Positions 11,541 to 22,588 of a stretch of 64,000 nt of DNA are shown one piece after another. The notes below the pieces were generated by a model, which searched no databases, was not told the DNA's origin, and was given only the letters and a program-made list of their open reading frames with translations. This DNA is from Lateolabrax maculatus (taxonomy: Eukaryota; Chordata; Actinopteri; Acropomatiformes; Lateolabracidae). Both the position numbers and the translations under genes were made by a program. Position 1 is the first letter of the stretch. Each line of letters opens with the position of its first letter. The stretch is from contig CM062201.1 of NCBI GenBank assembly GCA_031216445.1, forward strand, positions 1,731,001-1,795,000, in the 5' to 3' direction.

Positions 11541-12030
11541 TAACTACCTTGGTGGCCAGAAAATGATCATTGAAACCCACCACCAGGAAGTGACCTTCCT
11601 TAACAGATTAGAGGACGTGGTAACCAAAGCTCTGGGGGCTTCTTGGTCGATGGTGCTGCAGAGTTTTGACATAGAAGTGCACTGTGCTCAGAACCGTAAA
11701 ACTCACTAGATATAGAGCTTTGAACCTGTTGGCGATGCTCTGATGATGTTCCTTCCAATGCCACTCTAGTCAGTGACCCTCTACCCCTCGAACCCTTGCA
11801 CCAACACTTTTTTGATCAAAACCTCAGCAAAGACATGATCACTGCATATGTGGACGGCAGCTCCTTTCATCACAAGACTAATTGTCCATGCTGGGGTGGG
11901 CATGGTATCCACGACACGCAATATGAACCCCAAAAAGGGCAAGCTGGGCACCCAGTCCTCCAAATACGCCAAAATTGCTGCCATTCTGATCACGCTACAA
12001 CTGGCAGTGAAATGAGGTGTTTTGTAATTT
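11541..12030 (+). pseudogene. Retrovirus-like pol fragment (RNase H region)
   Basis: Open stretches read QKMIIETHHQEVTFLNRLED at about 11560-11620 and, at 11840-11890, ITAYVDGSSFHHKTNCPC, where the Asp-Gly-Ser-Ser resembles the first catalytic strand of retroviral RNase H. After a one-base shift near 11945 the next helix-like sequence is SKYAKIAAILITLQLA. The combination suggests the end of RT and RNase H of an endogenous retrovirus. Stops near 11708 and the shift make it non-functional. No LTR is seen next to it. Assignment rests on weak motifs. Confidence 0.45.
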
Positions 12031-13224
12031 AATGTTTCATTTCACTTCACACAATCATTATAGATCCACTTTATCATAAACATTCAAACCAGTATGTTAT
12101 GTGCTTGTGCTAGTGAGCCATAACTATTCCATAAGCCCCTCTTAATTGTAAAAGATATAAACAAACTCGAATCAGATTCCGCTCAAAATTTGTCAGCACT
12201 GTCACCATCACATTCCCCTGCCCTGGAGTGCAGAGGAGAGGGCCAACTGTACGCTGCAGACACTCATGGTCACTTGTAGAGCACTGCAGCTGCTGAAATT
12301 CTAGGATGATAATAAGTACAGGTAATATCTTGCAATACTGTGCATATATCACCATGTACAATTTTAGGTTTTGCAGCGTAGTGAATACGGGGGGAAAGGA
12401 AAAGGGGGAGAAGAGACCGACAACGCCGCCTCAGGGACTTCACCCTAGGTATTACTTGAATATTGTTTTTAGAAAGTGTGCAATCTACAATCGTGTCCCA
12501 GTGTGTTCACTCTCAGGCATAAAGTATAAGGACCTCACCTCAGATGCTTAGCCTCCCAGCAAGATGGCCCTCTGCTTCAATTAAACGAACAGGACATAAA
12601 CAAAAAGTAAGTCAAACAAATAAATGACCCAGTGGGTTCGTACAACCTCAGACAAGGAAGTAACTCAAAGAAAACCATAAAGAAGAAAACAGCAGTGGCA
12701 AAACAGCAGCTGGTGAACCTTCTAAAGGGGAAATGGGAATTACCAGGGCTCACCATGCTGCATATTAAAATCATGTTAATGTCATGACTCTACTCACCGC
12801 CTGTAGTATGGAAGGAAAGGGCATATAGGCCAACAGGTGCTTTATATCATGTGGATTAGGGAACTGGTTGGGAGGAATTAGGCCTGGGGCTGCGTTCAAT
12901 CACACTACATCCACTTACCTAGGGGAGCATTCCCTGCCACACTTTCATATAGTTTTCGTGTGTAAAATCGCTGAGTGAACACAGTGTGCTGTCAGGCGCA
13001 CAGAGTCTGCCTTCTCCAGTCACCTCACCCGGCCGGCACATCTTCACCACGTGCACATATGGATTGTGTAAATTAGCAAAATCTGGAAATAAAGCCAGTG
13101 ACAGCTCAGGCACAATCATTACACTCCATATCCTCATTAGAGGCTAAAGTACAGGTTTAGCAAGGAGGTGAGAGGATGACTGTACTCTGAGAAACTCTGC
13201 TTCTTTCTAGAAACTTAGAGCCCC
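12031..13224. other. No recognisable gene
   Basis: Short unconvincing ORFs only. It includes a purine-rich patch at 12390-12430 and ordinary non-coding sequence. No repeat family could be named. Confidence 0.5.
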
Positions 13225-13490
13225 CCACTCTGCTAACGACTTGCGCCGGGCCAACAACCTGAATGAGTTCTACTATCGTACTATCCCCGTGACTCCATCC
13301 ACCAGCTCCAGCCCACCATCCCCCTCTCATTCCTGGAGAGGGATGTAAACAGATTATTTAAGAGACAGACTCTCTCCATCCACCCTGAAGCACTGTGCTG
13401 ATCAGCTGTCTCCAGTGTTCACGGATATCTTTAACACCTCACTGGAGACATGCCACTGCTCACACAATTTTCCAGACATGCTATCCTCTA
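13225..13490 (+). pseudogene. Non-LTR retrotransposon RT fragment
   Basis: Sequence such as PPHSANDLRRANNLNEFY (about 13224-13275), then at 13395-13440 CADQLSPVFTDIFNTSLETC, resembles the linker and first RT helices of a teleost LINE (Rex1/RTE-like or similar). It is short and interrupted by stops. A motif A piece that could come from the same family lies at 20495-20580. Confidence 0.45.
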
Positions 13491-13819
13491 ACTTTCCAGC
13501 AGATGCCCTCGGACTTTCACCTGACTCACCTGACTGCCCCACCCATCTACACACCTTTTCCCACTTCTGTCATCAGCCTGCACTTACCTGGACTACTCTG
13601 TCCACTCTTCACCTGCAATTCATTCCCTCACCATATGTACTGGTCAACTTAATTTGTCACTTGGGCTCTTCTCGTTTCTCTATTTTGTGCCTCTATTCTG
13701 TGACCCAGAAAACAATCTCAGCGCACCATCTTTAAGGATGTCTCAATTCCTAAAATGCATCTGGAGGAGAGAGGAGGCTTGCTGGAGGAGCTATGAGCGA
13801 GGATGCACAGGTGTATCCT

Positions 13820-13871
13820 TTGCGGAAGTCTTTTCGGCAACCGTGACGTATAAAAGAGGCGTGACACACAG
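13820..13871 (+). promoter_or_regulatory. Possible TATA box with adjacent TGACG element
   Basis: CCGTGACGTATAAAAGAGGC at about 13840-13860 joins a CRE-like TGACGT to TATAAAAG. It lies just before the L2 3' UTR fragment and has no visible gene downstream. It may be the promoter of an older repeat. Confidence 0.25.
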
Positions 13872-14430
13872 CTTCCTATGATGCACTGAGCTTCTCTCTC
13901 TTCCTCTCCCTCTCTATCTGTATGCATTCCTATCCCAATAATACAGGCTACCAACTCCATTTCTTCCTGGTAGTCCTTGTGCTTTCTGCGCTTTTTCGCC
14001 TTCTCACTTTCTGCAGGTATTTCTGCCTCTGGAGCTGTAGATTCTGGATCTGTGATTGCTGGCCATCTACTGCCCCCATGTTCCTGCTCCACACTCACTG
14101 CTGCAGTTGTTATTATTATTAGTCTGATATGTTGTCTCTCCTCCTGCTCTGTCTCCCCTCTCCCCCTCTCTCCTCCCCTTTCAACCCAACTCGGTCGATG
14201 CAGATGGCCGCCCACCCAGAGCCTGGTTCTGCTCAAGGTTTCTACCTGTTAAAAGGGAGTTTTTCCTCACCAATGTTGCCAAGTGCTTGCTCATGGTGGG
14301 AACTGTTGGGTCTCTGTAAATAATATTTTAAAGAGTATGGTCTAGACCTACTCTATGTGAAAGCGACTTGAGATAACTGTTGTTATGATTTGGCGCTATA
14401 CAAATAAAATTGACTTGACTTGACTTGAAT
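13872..14430 (+). mobile_element. L2-clade LINE, copy D (3' UTR only)
   Basis: It matches the 3' UTR of copy A from TTCCTATGATGCACTGAGC through the GCGCTATACAAATAAAATTG end and a short TTGAC tail. It is a severely 5'-truncated insertion with no coding sequence. Compared with copy A it has a short insertion (AATAATATTTTAAAG) near 14320. Confidence 0.85.
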
Positions 14431-15084
14431 ATACACACCATGGCTGGAGCAAGACTCTCCAAATGTAGCCTAAGTGTATCTTTTCCATTCATTAGTTGTA
14501 TAAGTAATTTAAGATAATCAAATGTGAAATCAAATCCTGGACCTGTACCTAACTGCCTGCTACCTGTGTACCTGCCGTAAAATACTACTTAATAAATCAC
14601 TGAAGTCATCCTTCTGCCTCTTCGGCTGCCTGCACACACAACCTTCCCTGACAATTATTTACTATCTATGGTCTCCCTGCCTTGACTCACCCTGACCATA
14701 TTTCATCCCTTTCTCTCTGGTATAGAATATTTTAACCACTGCCACCAGAGACATAATCACACTACTTCAGGCCCACCTAGTCAATACATTTGGCAGTGTT
14801 GCACTCATCTTTGCCAATACCGAAGACAAAGAAATAGCTTTATCGTCAATCAACCCATTGTAGCTTCAGAAAATATCTATATTAAAAAAGAGATGTCAGT
14901 TTCTGGCAAGGTGAAACACATGTTAAAGTGAAAACACCATCTGACATAGCCCATCACAATTGTAACCCTGAATTGTACTTGGCCTTTAATCTGTGAACGT
15001 GCACCCTCAGAAATGGGATCTGTGGCATCATGATGTCTGACTACCAATATCTGGCAACTGTAACGGATTAGTCCCAAGGCACCA
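14431..15084. other. No recognisable gene
   Basis: Non-coding. A polyadenylation-like AATAAATCACTG at about 14590 and a short open stretch near 14728-14850 (TTATRDIITLLQAHLVNTFG) may be retroviral debris, unassigned. Confidence 0.35.
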
Positions 15085-16630
15085 CAACTCAGGCTGAAAT
15101 TGTAGGGAGTTGTCTGCCTTCACGTTAGGAATGAGAGGCTCCACCTGTCTTCTGGATCCCATTCCATCCAACTTCGTCAAGGACTGTCTACCAGCCATCT
15201 CACCACTCATCACAGTAATCATTAACTCCTTCCTCAGCTCCGGCTCAGTTCCGGACACACTTAAACTGGCTGCTGTCACCCCTATCCTCAAAAAACCTGG
15301 ACTTGACCATGACAACTTGAGCAATTTCCGGCCCATCTCCAATCTACCATTTCTGTCAAAAATACTGGAATGTGTAGTCGTGTCACAACTCAAAGCCCAC
15401 CTCATCTGCAACGATCTGTTCGAGCCATTTCAATCCAGTTTCTGCTCACATTCTCATTCTCCTTAACTTCACTGCAGCTTTTGACACAATCAACCACAAC
15501 ATTCTTCTCTCCTGCCTCAAATCCTCCCTCAACATCACCGGAACTGCTCTTTCCTGGCTTAAATCATATTTTACAAACAGACAACAGTTCATCAGCATAA
15601 ACAACTGCACCTCCTCCACCGCTCCTCTGTCCCAAGGCGTCCCCCAGGATTCAGTGCTTGGTCCTCTCCTCTTCATCTTCTACTTGCTCCCTCTTGGTAA
15701 TATCATACATCAACATGGTCTCTACTTCCTCTGCTACGCCGATGATGTCCAGCTCTACATCTCCACTAAACCCATTACCACGGCTACTCACTGCACTCCG
15801 ACCAACTACCTCACTGACATTAAATCATGGATGCAAACCAACTTCCTCAAACTCAACTGTGATAAATCTGACATGATCGTCATCGGTCCCAAATCCCTCA
15901 CTAAAACTTTCCCTCCCCACGCATCCGCAACCTTGGAGTGGTGTTCCACAGCAACCTCTCCTTCGAACACCACGGTAACCAAATCAACAGAACTGCCTTT
16001 TTCCACCAAAAAAAAATAGCCCCTCTCCGACCATCACTCTCCTCATCTGCTGCTGAGACTCTGATCCATGCCTTCATCACCTCCAGAATCAGCTACTGCA
16101 ACAGTATTCTACTTGGCACATCATCCAAGTCCTAAATAAACTCCAGTACATCCAGAACTCTGCTGCTCGCTTGCTCACCCACTCCCACTCCCGTGATCAC
16201 ATCACCCCTGTTCTCCAGAACCTCCACTGGCTCTCCGTCCCACAACGGATCCAACACAAAGTTCTTCTCCTCACTCACAAAGCCCTCCATAATCAGGCCC
16301 CCTTCTACCTGACCGACCTGCTCCACCACCACACCCCATCCCATAGCCTCCGCTCCTCTGACACCAACCTCCTGTCTCTGCCACTTAAGGACCACTCACG
16401 ACAGAGCCTTCTCCATAGCTGCTGCCTCCCTCTGGAACTTTCTCACCAAACACATCCGAGACTGCACTGATCTTTCCATGTTTAAATCACAAATTAAAAC
16501 TTACCTTTCAGAACTGCTTTAAATGTGTGATGAATGCTGTGTTTACTATGTTTTTAATGTGTAACTTTTTATGATGATTTAATTATTTGTAAAGTGTCTT
16601 TGAGTACCTTGAAAAGCGCTCTATAATTAA
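15085..16630 (+). mobile_element. Second L2-type LINE family, 5'-truncated
   Basis: It starts within the ORF2 region upstream of RT, at about 15100, and ends AAAGCGCTCTATAATTAAAATG followed by an ATT microsatellite, the tail used by another branch of L2-type LINEs. Base composition is C-rich on the plus strand, unlike copy A, and the tail differs, so this is a different family. It is frameshifted and not autonomous. Confidence 0.8.
15110..16470 (+). pseudogene. L2-type LINE reverse transcriptase, broken
   Basis: Frame 15110-15466 holds STCLLDPIPSNFVKDCLPAI and NFRPISNLPFLSKILE. A break at 15455-15470 follows, then NFTAAFDTINHNILL, GVPQDSVLGPLLFIFYLLPL (Gly to Asp in the usual QGS turn) and the catalytic YADDVQLYIS (about 15735-15765) in frame 15654-16019. 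The remaining thumb and C-terminus lie in other frames: TSRISYCNSILLG near 16080-16120 and LHWLSVPQRIQHKVLLLTHK in 16171-16470. Breaks are visible near 15466, 15910-15930, 16015 and 16135. Confidence 0.8.
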
Positions 16631-16632
16631 AA

Positions 16633-16633
16633 T

Positions 16634-16669
<36 letters not shown>
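16633..16669 (+). repeat. (ATT)n LINE tail microsatellite
   Basis: About a dozen ATT triplets follow the L2-type 3' end and serve as its terminal repeat. Confidence 0.9.
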
Positions 16670-16671
<2 letters not shown>

Positions 16672-17932
16672 ACCCCAGTGGGAATAGCTAGCCTAATCTA
16701 TGACCAGCATGACACCTCCACTCGCATCATGCTGCCTGATCAAATGCTATCTTACACATAGATGATGTGGCTCTCTACCACCTGAACCCTGACCAATATG
16801 AAAGTGAAATTGAAGTACCTGACTTCTTCAGTAAACAAACCCTGGACCCAAACAATATTACCAAAATACAGTATGAAGGGACCCAGACCATTGATGTAAC
16901 CCTGGTTGATGCTTAGAGAAATTGCCTCCTGGAACAAGGCCCCAAAACCCCCCATTACTTATGCTTGGCCAACCTCTGATACAGCATAAGCAGTCACTAT
17001 AGGTTTAGAATATCCTTTAACTTTCGGCATAGCGTTCTTTTACATCAAAGACCCAGGTCCTACAGCGTAAACTAGACAAGTGCACCAGCGGACTAGCTAT
17101 AATGGCTAGACGTAAGAAACAGAACAAAAAAACACCTCTAATAAACCTGAGACTATTGAGGAGGATAGTGAGTATAGTGTACAAGGAATGATAATGGCCC
17201 TGCTATTCTACAGCTTTTTTCACTCATGAAATCACTTGGCATCACACTAACAGAGCAATTATTTATACTCTTGCAGAGAAGGTTCCATAAACCAGATGAT
17301 GACATACAGTAATAACTATGATAGCCTCCTACATTTTAGACTGTGTGGCTCTTTGTTCTCCCCCAAACACTGTGACTGGATCTTTAGGATGTTGGAATTT
17401 AAGTAATATAGCAAACTATTTTAAGAGGCATCCACACAGCTATTGCACAAATCAAATTGCAGTACAGTCATGGTTTGTTGATACCAAAAATTCACACCCA
17501 CTGGAGAACATTAGGGGGTGCTGTCACTGCAGCAAAATAAATATACATTTTTAGTCAATACAATTTTGACCAAATAATAACACAAGTCAAAACAAACACC
17601 AAAGAGATATATTGTCCTAAACAAAAACTAGCTGAATTACCTCCTGACATAGACATGCCATCAGTATGTTGTTTGTTTCATCCAACACTTTTATTTTGTG
17701 GACTCTAATTAACAGTGACCGAGATGAAAGTTGAATGTATTAAACTAGTTCTGACACAAACACATACTGAAAGAAACTAAAAGAGAAACAAGGAATGTAA
17801 AAGACAGACAGAAAGGGAGGGATCATTAAAATGTGGCATAAAAAAAGACAGAAGAAGAGATAAGACTGAGACTGAGAGGTGGAGAAACAAACATACCAAG
17901 CAGAGGAGAGGAAGATAAAAGTACAGTTAGGG

Positions 17933-17936
<4 letters not shown>
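16670..17936. other. Unassigned; one short open coding-like stretch
   Basis: 16758-16916 is open for 52 codons (IDDVALYHLNPDQYESEIEV, then DFFSKQTLDPNNITKIQYEG) and reads like real protein, possibly retroviral debris related to the pol fragment at 11541; the family is not recognised. The rest to 17936 shows nothing supported. Confidence 0.35.

Positions 17937-17974
<38 letters not shown>
17937..17974. repeat. (AG)n microsatellite
   Basis: About 19 AG units lie directly upstream of the candidate first exon, a position that could be in its promoter or 5' UTR. Confidence 0.95.
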
Positions 17975-17977
<3 letters not shown>

Positions 17978-18128
17978 CAAAGAGTGCTGCTGTAATCCTC
18001 TGACTATAAACCCGGGTGGCAGAGTGAGGCAGCCTCAGTGTGAACGATGGGAGATCAAACGCTGCAGTCATCATCCGCTCTGATGACAGATGGAGCATCC
18101 TTCGTTCTGAGCAGCAGCACCCAACAGG
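17975..18128 (+). promoter_or_regulatory. Possible 5' UTR or promoter of the 18129 exon
   Basis: A GC-richer island sits between the AG microsatellite and the signal-peptide ATG. It contains an upstream ATG at 18048 in another frame. ACTATAAACCC at about 18002-18012 is TATA-like and lies about 125 bp before the ATG. Confidence 0.3.
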
Positions 18129-18192
18129 ATGACTGGTCCTCTCGCCCTCTGCTCCCTTCTACTCTCTGCTCACACTCTCAGTCTAACAGCTG
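18129..18192 (+). CDS. Candidate first coding exon with signal peptide
   Basis: ATG at 18129 opens 21 codons plus one base (MTGPLALCSLLLSAHTLSLT, then A) and is followed immediately by GTAAGT (18193-18198), a consensus splice donor in phase 1. A short polar start, a Leu/Ala-rich core and small residues at the end are what a secretory signal peptide looks like. Phase-1 introns right after the signal peptide are typical of receptors and immunoglobulin-superfamily genes. The upstream 18000-18128 stretch is unlike the surrounding AT-rich sequence and may be 5' UTR. An overlapping upstream ATG at 18048 opens another frame of about 50 codons across the same donor and is either a uORF or an alternative start. 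No second exon was found, so the gene stays unnamed. Confidence 0.45.
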
Positions 18193-18198
18193 GTAAGT

Positions 18199-20494
18199 GG
18201 AGATGTAACAGTAGCTTCCCCAGTAGATAAAGAGTAGGCAGGCAAAAAAAGGCTGTAAAAAGCTTCATGGAATAACTGATTGTCCATTGACATGGACTGA
18301 CTATTTTAGTAGGGTTTTGCCATTCTAACACTGGTTATAACAGAAACCATGACAGGGTGCCCACCACTGCACTAAGAAAATTTCAACCTTTATTCAAAAA
18401 TCTAATTTGATTTTTGTCAATTGAAGAAAGAAGGAAGTGCCTAATTCTTTGTTTTATCATTCTTGCCAAATTTTTAAAATAAGTTTTATTTGAAACTGGT
18501 AGACTAGTAGATTTTTTTCTCTTGTTTTAGAAAACAACATTTTTAGACAGAAATACCTTGATAAGGAGATTTTTGGAATATGGTCTATAATGTGTTCATG
18601 TTATCGCTGAAAGTTGGGATCACTGTCAACAGTAGCGTGATGAACTTAATCATGCTTGCTGGAGAGCAACATTACTTATGGATTTAATTTATTGAATGGT
18701 GTGTGTATGTGTGTGTATGTTTGATTTTGAAGGACCATTCCAGTGTGTTCGCATATTTTACCCAATTATATCAAATGGAATTTGCTCATTAGTCTTCACC
18801 TGACCAAATTATGGAACTTAGGTAACATACAAGAGTTGTCATGTGGTGGAAGTTCTATACAAAGGTCACATGACAAAAACTGAGAAAACTCATCTGTTGA
18901 TAGAGAAAATAATCTTTTTTTATGTGGTTGTCCAAACTTCCAGGCTCCATTGCTTTCCATTCAGGATGAAGATCAACTTGCACCAAAGATGTTTGGTCAC
19001 ATCACAGTGAACATCATGTTTGGTTTTATTGTTGTCATACTTACTGTGTGTTATTGTTGTGTAGCAATGCAGTGGAGACATTTTACCAATGTATTACTAC
19101 AAATAATATTAGTATGACACAGTAAAAGCAGACTTGATGCACACTGTTATGGATTATGTAGATGAGGCAAGTTTTAAGTCTTCAAGTAGATCTTCATATA
19201 ACAATTTAATGCAATGATCATTAATGACACAGAATGGACAACTGCCCCAAGACCCAGACCTCCAGGGGCCACAACAGCTCCAGGTTCACTGCATAGCAAA
19301 TGTTTTTTGGTAATTTGATTAACTGAGAATTTGCTAGTAAATTTGCACGACTGTACAAAAGTACAAAATCAACTAAGGTGAGTTGTGCATTATGACCTAA
19401 TATTGTGTCTCTGTCTTGGATAAGTCAACACTGTGTTAAAATCTTAACACATTTACAAGTTTTGTTAGTTGCAAAGCTGTGTTCAAATCAAATTACCATA
19501 AACTGACTGGAAGTACTGTATTCTGCTGTGTGCACTAGCACATGATACAAGGCATAGAAACAATGTCCAGCCCATATTTCCAGGAATTGTGTTCATATTG
19601 GATGATTTTGCATCACGATTTATGCCCAATGACAAAGCTCAGTGCCAGTCCAGGAAGTAGTGTGTCCATTATGAAGCGAAGAGGAAAGAGAAGGTGTGGA
19701 GGTCGGTTGGTGAATGGGCATGTAGTATGTCTGGCTCCGATGCGCGGGGGGGGCTTCAGACCAGGAGAGATGTCATCTACTAAGTTACCTAATGCTGTTT
19801 GGAGATTTTTCCTGTCTGGGATAAGAAACCCATTGTCTGACTCTGACCCATATTGCTTGAAGGTAATCTGTACTTAAAAATGATTAAATGCTTGTGGCTG
19901 TTCAAACCACAAAGTGCATGGATGTTAATCCCTATGCAGAATTCACTGATTTTCTGTCTATGATCCTGGGAGCCTCTGTCTAAATTTTGTATTATGAATG
20001 AATCTCTCTTCCCACTGCTAGAACCCGCAGAGCTGAAGCAGCCTGGAGTCCCTTCCACTGAAAGTATGTGGAGCACTGACAGGGCCAGTTTCTAGGGAGA
20101 TTCCCCCAGGATATACATCTTTGCTATCCTTATGCCAGCATGGCCTCCAGGGGGCTTTTGCTTTTTATTTTATTTCATTGTAACTGGGGTGTAATTGATT
20201 AATCCACATTAAGCCACATCATTTGCTCTAGTTCTTTTTAGTTCACCCCCCCCCCCCCTTAAATTGAGCTGAGCTTTCTTAACCAGGGTGGGGATTTGAC
20301 CATGACAGGTTCTCTGCTATGCTTATTTCCTAGGAACCTAAAACTGTTCAGTTTTGTTTTGTGACCGCTAAACCGGACTGTCTGGGGTCTGCTTTGATTA
20401 AAACCAATACCCAGTTACAGAGTACTTGAGCCCAGAGTGCTAAATTTGCCAATCAGTTTCATGGGGGAGACTGTATTGTTGTATTGTACCTGGA
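18199..20494. other. No recognisable gene; possible intron
   Basis: AT-rich non-coding sequence with short accidental ORFs. If the 18129 exon is real, this would be its first intron. It contains a poly-C run at about 20247-20260. Confidence 0.4.
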
Positions 20495-20580
20495 TGACAA
20501 GAACAAACGTGAGAATGCTGTTTATTGATTTCAGTTCAGCATTCAACACAATCATTCCCCAAAAGCTGGTACACAGTTAA
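20495..20580 (+). pseudogene. LINE reverse transcriptase motif A fragment
   Basis: The sequence reads RMLFIDFSSAFNTIIPQKLV. FIDFSSAFNTI is RT motif A with its catalytic Asp, as in Rex1-like and related teleost LINEs. Only this block survives; flanking sequence is non-coding. Confidence 0.65.
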
Positions 20581-20639
20581 TTTGTCAGAGTAAAAAAAAA
20601 AGTACTTTAAAAAATATAACATTTGGTCCCAGTCTAGTA

Positions 20640-20865
20640 TTTTTTACTCTATTCAGTGTTTATATCTACATGATGATGATTTACTCTATGTAGCATAAAA
20701 TGAAAACAACTCTACTGCTATTTCACTCAATTTAGAGTTATATTTTACTCCATTTAGAGTAGAATTTCACTTTGTATATAACTACATTTCACTCTATATA
20801 AAACTGAATTTCACTCTGGAATTGGATTTAACTCTATATAGAATTGAATTTCATTCGATATACAG
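20640..20865. repeat. Degenerate tandem repeat, about 25-30 bp
   Basis: Units built on ACTCTATATAGAATTGAATTTC recur with drift about seven or eight times. It directly abuts the Tc1-like terminus. Confidence 0.7.
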
Positions 20866-21172
20866 TGGGTACGGAAAGTATTCAGATTCTTAACTCTTTG
20901 TTTCATTGCAGCCATTTGCTAAAATCAAAAAAGTTTGTTTTATTATTCATTAATGTACACTCAGCACCCCATCTTGACAGAAAAAAAAAAACAGAAATGT
21001 AGAATTTTTTGCAAATTTATTAAAAAAGAAAAACTGAAATATCACATGGTCATAAGTATTCAGACCCTTTGCTCAGTAGTGAGTAGAAGCACCCTTTTGA
21101 GCTAGTACAGCCATGAGTCTTCTTGGGAATTTTCACTCCTGGATTTGGGGATCCTCTGCCATTCTTCCTTGT
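20866..21172 (+). mobile_element. Tc1/mariner-like terminal fragment
   Basis: It starts CAGTGGGTACGGAAAGTATT, the widespread fish Tc1-like inverted terminal repeat, preceded by TA (GATATA). A second GTATTCAGACCCTTTGCTCA lies at about 21055. It then enters sequence antisense to the end of a Tc1 transposase gene (about 21080-21170). The rest of the transposase and the other terminus are absent, so it is a truncated inactive end. Confidence 0.75.
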
Positions 21173-21184
21173 GTAGCAGCATAG

Positions 21185-21470
21185 AGGTGGCATCTATGTT
21201 AATTACTGCCCTGGCTCGTAATTAGCGCCAGGTGGCTGTCATTAGGTGGGCCAGTATAAAGGCCATCCTCCTCTGCTGGTTCTTCCTCTTGCGCCTCTGT
21301 CATTGGTCCGTCATTTTTGGGCCAAGGCTTGGGTTTTTCTGTGTGCTCACGGCATTTTGTGTGGTTGTAGGGCGACTGTACACGTGCTGCTCCACGATCC
21401 CTTATGTGCAGCTGCGTATTTGTTTGGTAAGTGTCCCTCTCTTTCTTGGCGTTGTTGATGCTGTCTGATG
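21185..21470 (+). promoter_or_regulatory. TATA-containing island with splice donor
   Basis: TATAAAGG at 21255-21262 lies in a GC-richer stretch. About 170 bp downstream, GTAAGTG (21427-21433) is a good splice donor. This could be an untranslated first exon or an LTR promoter with a retroviral donor. No coding exon or second LTR was recognised. Confidence 0.3.
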
Positions 21471-21545
21471 GCTAACACTAGTGTGGTCGCAGGTAAACGC
21501 CAGCTACAGCCGGTGTCCTCTCTCTCGCTCTCGCTCTCTCCTGTG

Positions 21546-21548
<3 letters not shown>

Positions 21549-21582
<34 letters not shown>
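21549..21582. repeat. (GT)n microsatellite
   Basis: Seventeen GT units. Confidence 0.95.
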
Positions 21583-21584
<2 letters not shown>

Positions 21585-21585
21585 T

Positions 21586-22550
21586 GAAACAGGTATGTGT
21601 GTTTTAGTATACACAAGCAACCACAGTATTTTAGAGTAATGTTAACGGCATTTTTCCTGCAATTAGGAAAATTGATTTTCAGACAAACAACTAAACCTGT
21701 CTGATACATATTTCCATGGTGTTTAGCCCATCTAACATTTGAGACCTTGGTGTCAATTGGTACCTGAATAGTCTCAGCTATCTCATAGCCCAAGTCTAGC
21801 ACATTTAAAGCTACCATTTTACCTGACCAATTATCATTCTGTTGGGATTAAATGTCTGCAACCAGTATGCTATTTGATTTTGGTGTTTCTTTGACAAAGT
21901 TTTAGTGACATTTTTTAAGCTTTTTAATTGTTTCTTCAAGAAATTATGCTTTGCTTCATAACGCATGCAACACCTATGCAAAAGTACCTATGCAATTTTA
22001 AGACTACACGTGGGGTAATGCACCATAAAATTATGTTTTGGTAGCAGCCTTTTGTTTGGTAACAAATGCTTGAACAACCTACGGTGTTCTGCGATTTAAG
22101 TGTTTCAAAAAAATAGTTATACCTTTTGGTGAAAATGTTGACAATTAATGTTAACAATTTGAAGCAAAAGCAGTAGCAAATACCAGTGTTGATCATTTGG
22201 ACAAACTACGTCTCCAAAGATAAGTGGTAGATTGTGAAGTAAACACCAGGATTGGACGGCATTCACCCCCAAGTCATTTAAGTTCTCTCCTAACTTAACT
22301 GCAGGAGGTTTGTTGTTTTGCTCCATATAACTATAGTTAAAACTCTTAATTCTCATCTATTTATTTTTAATGTTGTTTACTTATCAATCAAGTGCAGTAA
22401 TAGCAGTTTCATTTCATATTGTGCCACGCTCTCCAAGATATTGTGCATAATATTGACAGAAGTTTTCACATGTATTGAAACATTGCAAAGTAATTTAGAA
22501 TGCAAGAATGTTTAACACACATATGGAAGACTGGGATTTGTCTCCATCTC
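21586..22550. other. No recognisable gene
   Basis: AT-rich with only short ORFs. No repeat identified. Confidence 0.5.
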
Positions 22551-22588
22551 TTGGCAATGCTCAGCATGAAGTGCAAGAGTTCGCATAA

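Noticed and set aside
17826..18098. Minus-strand 90-codon ORF with a Leu/Ser repeat
   Set aside because: It spans the AG microsatellite and lies antisense to the better-supported signal-peptide exon.
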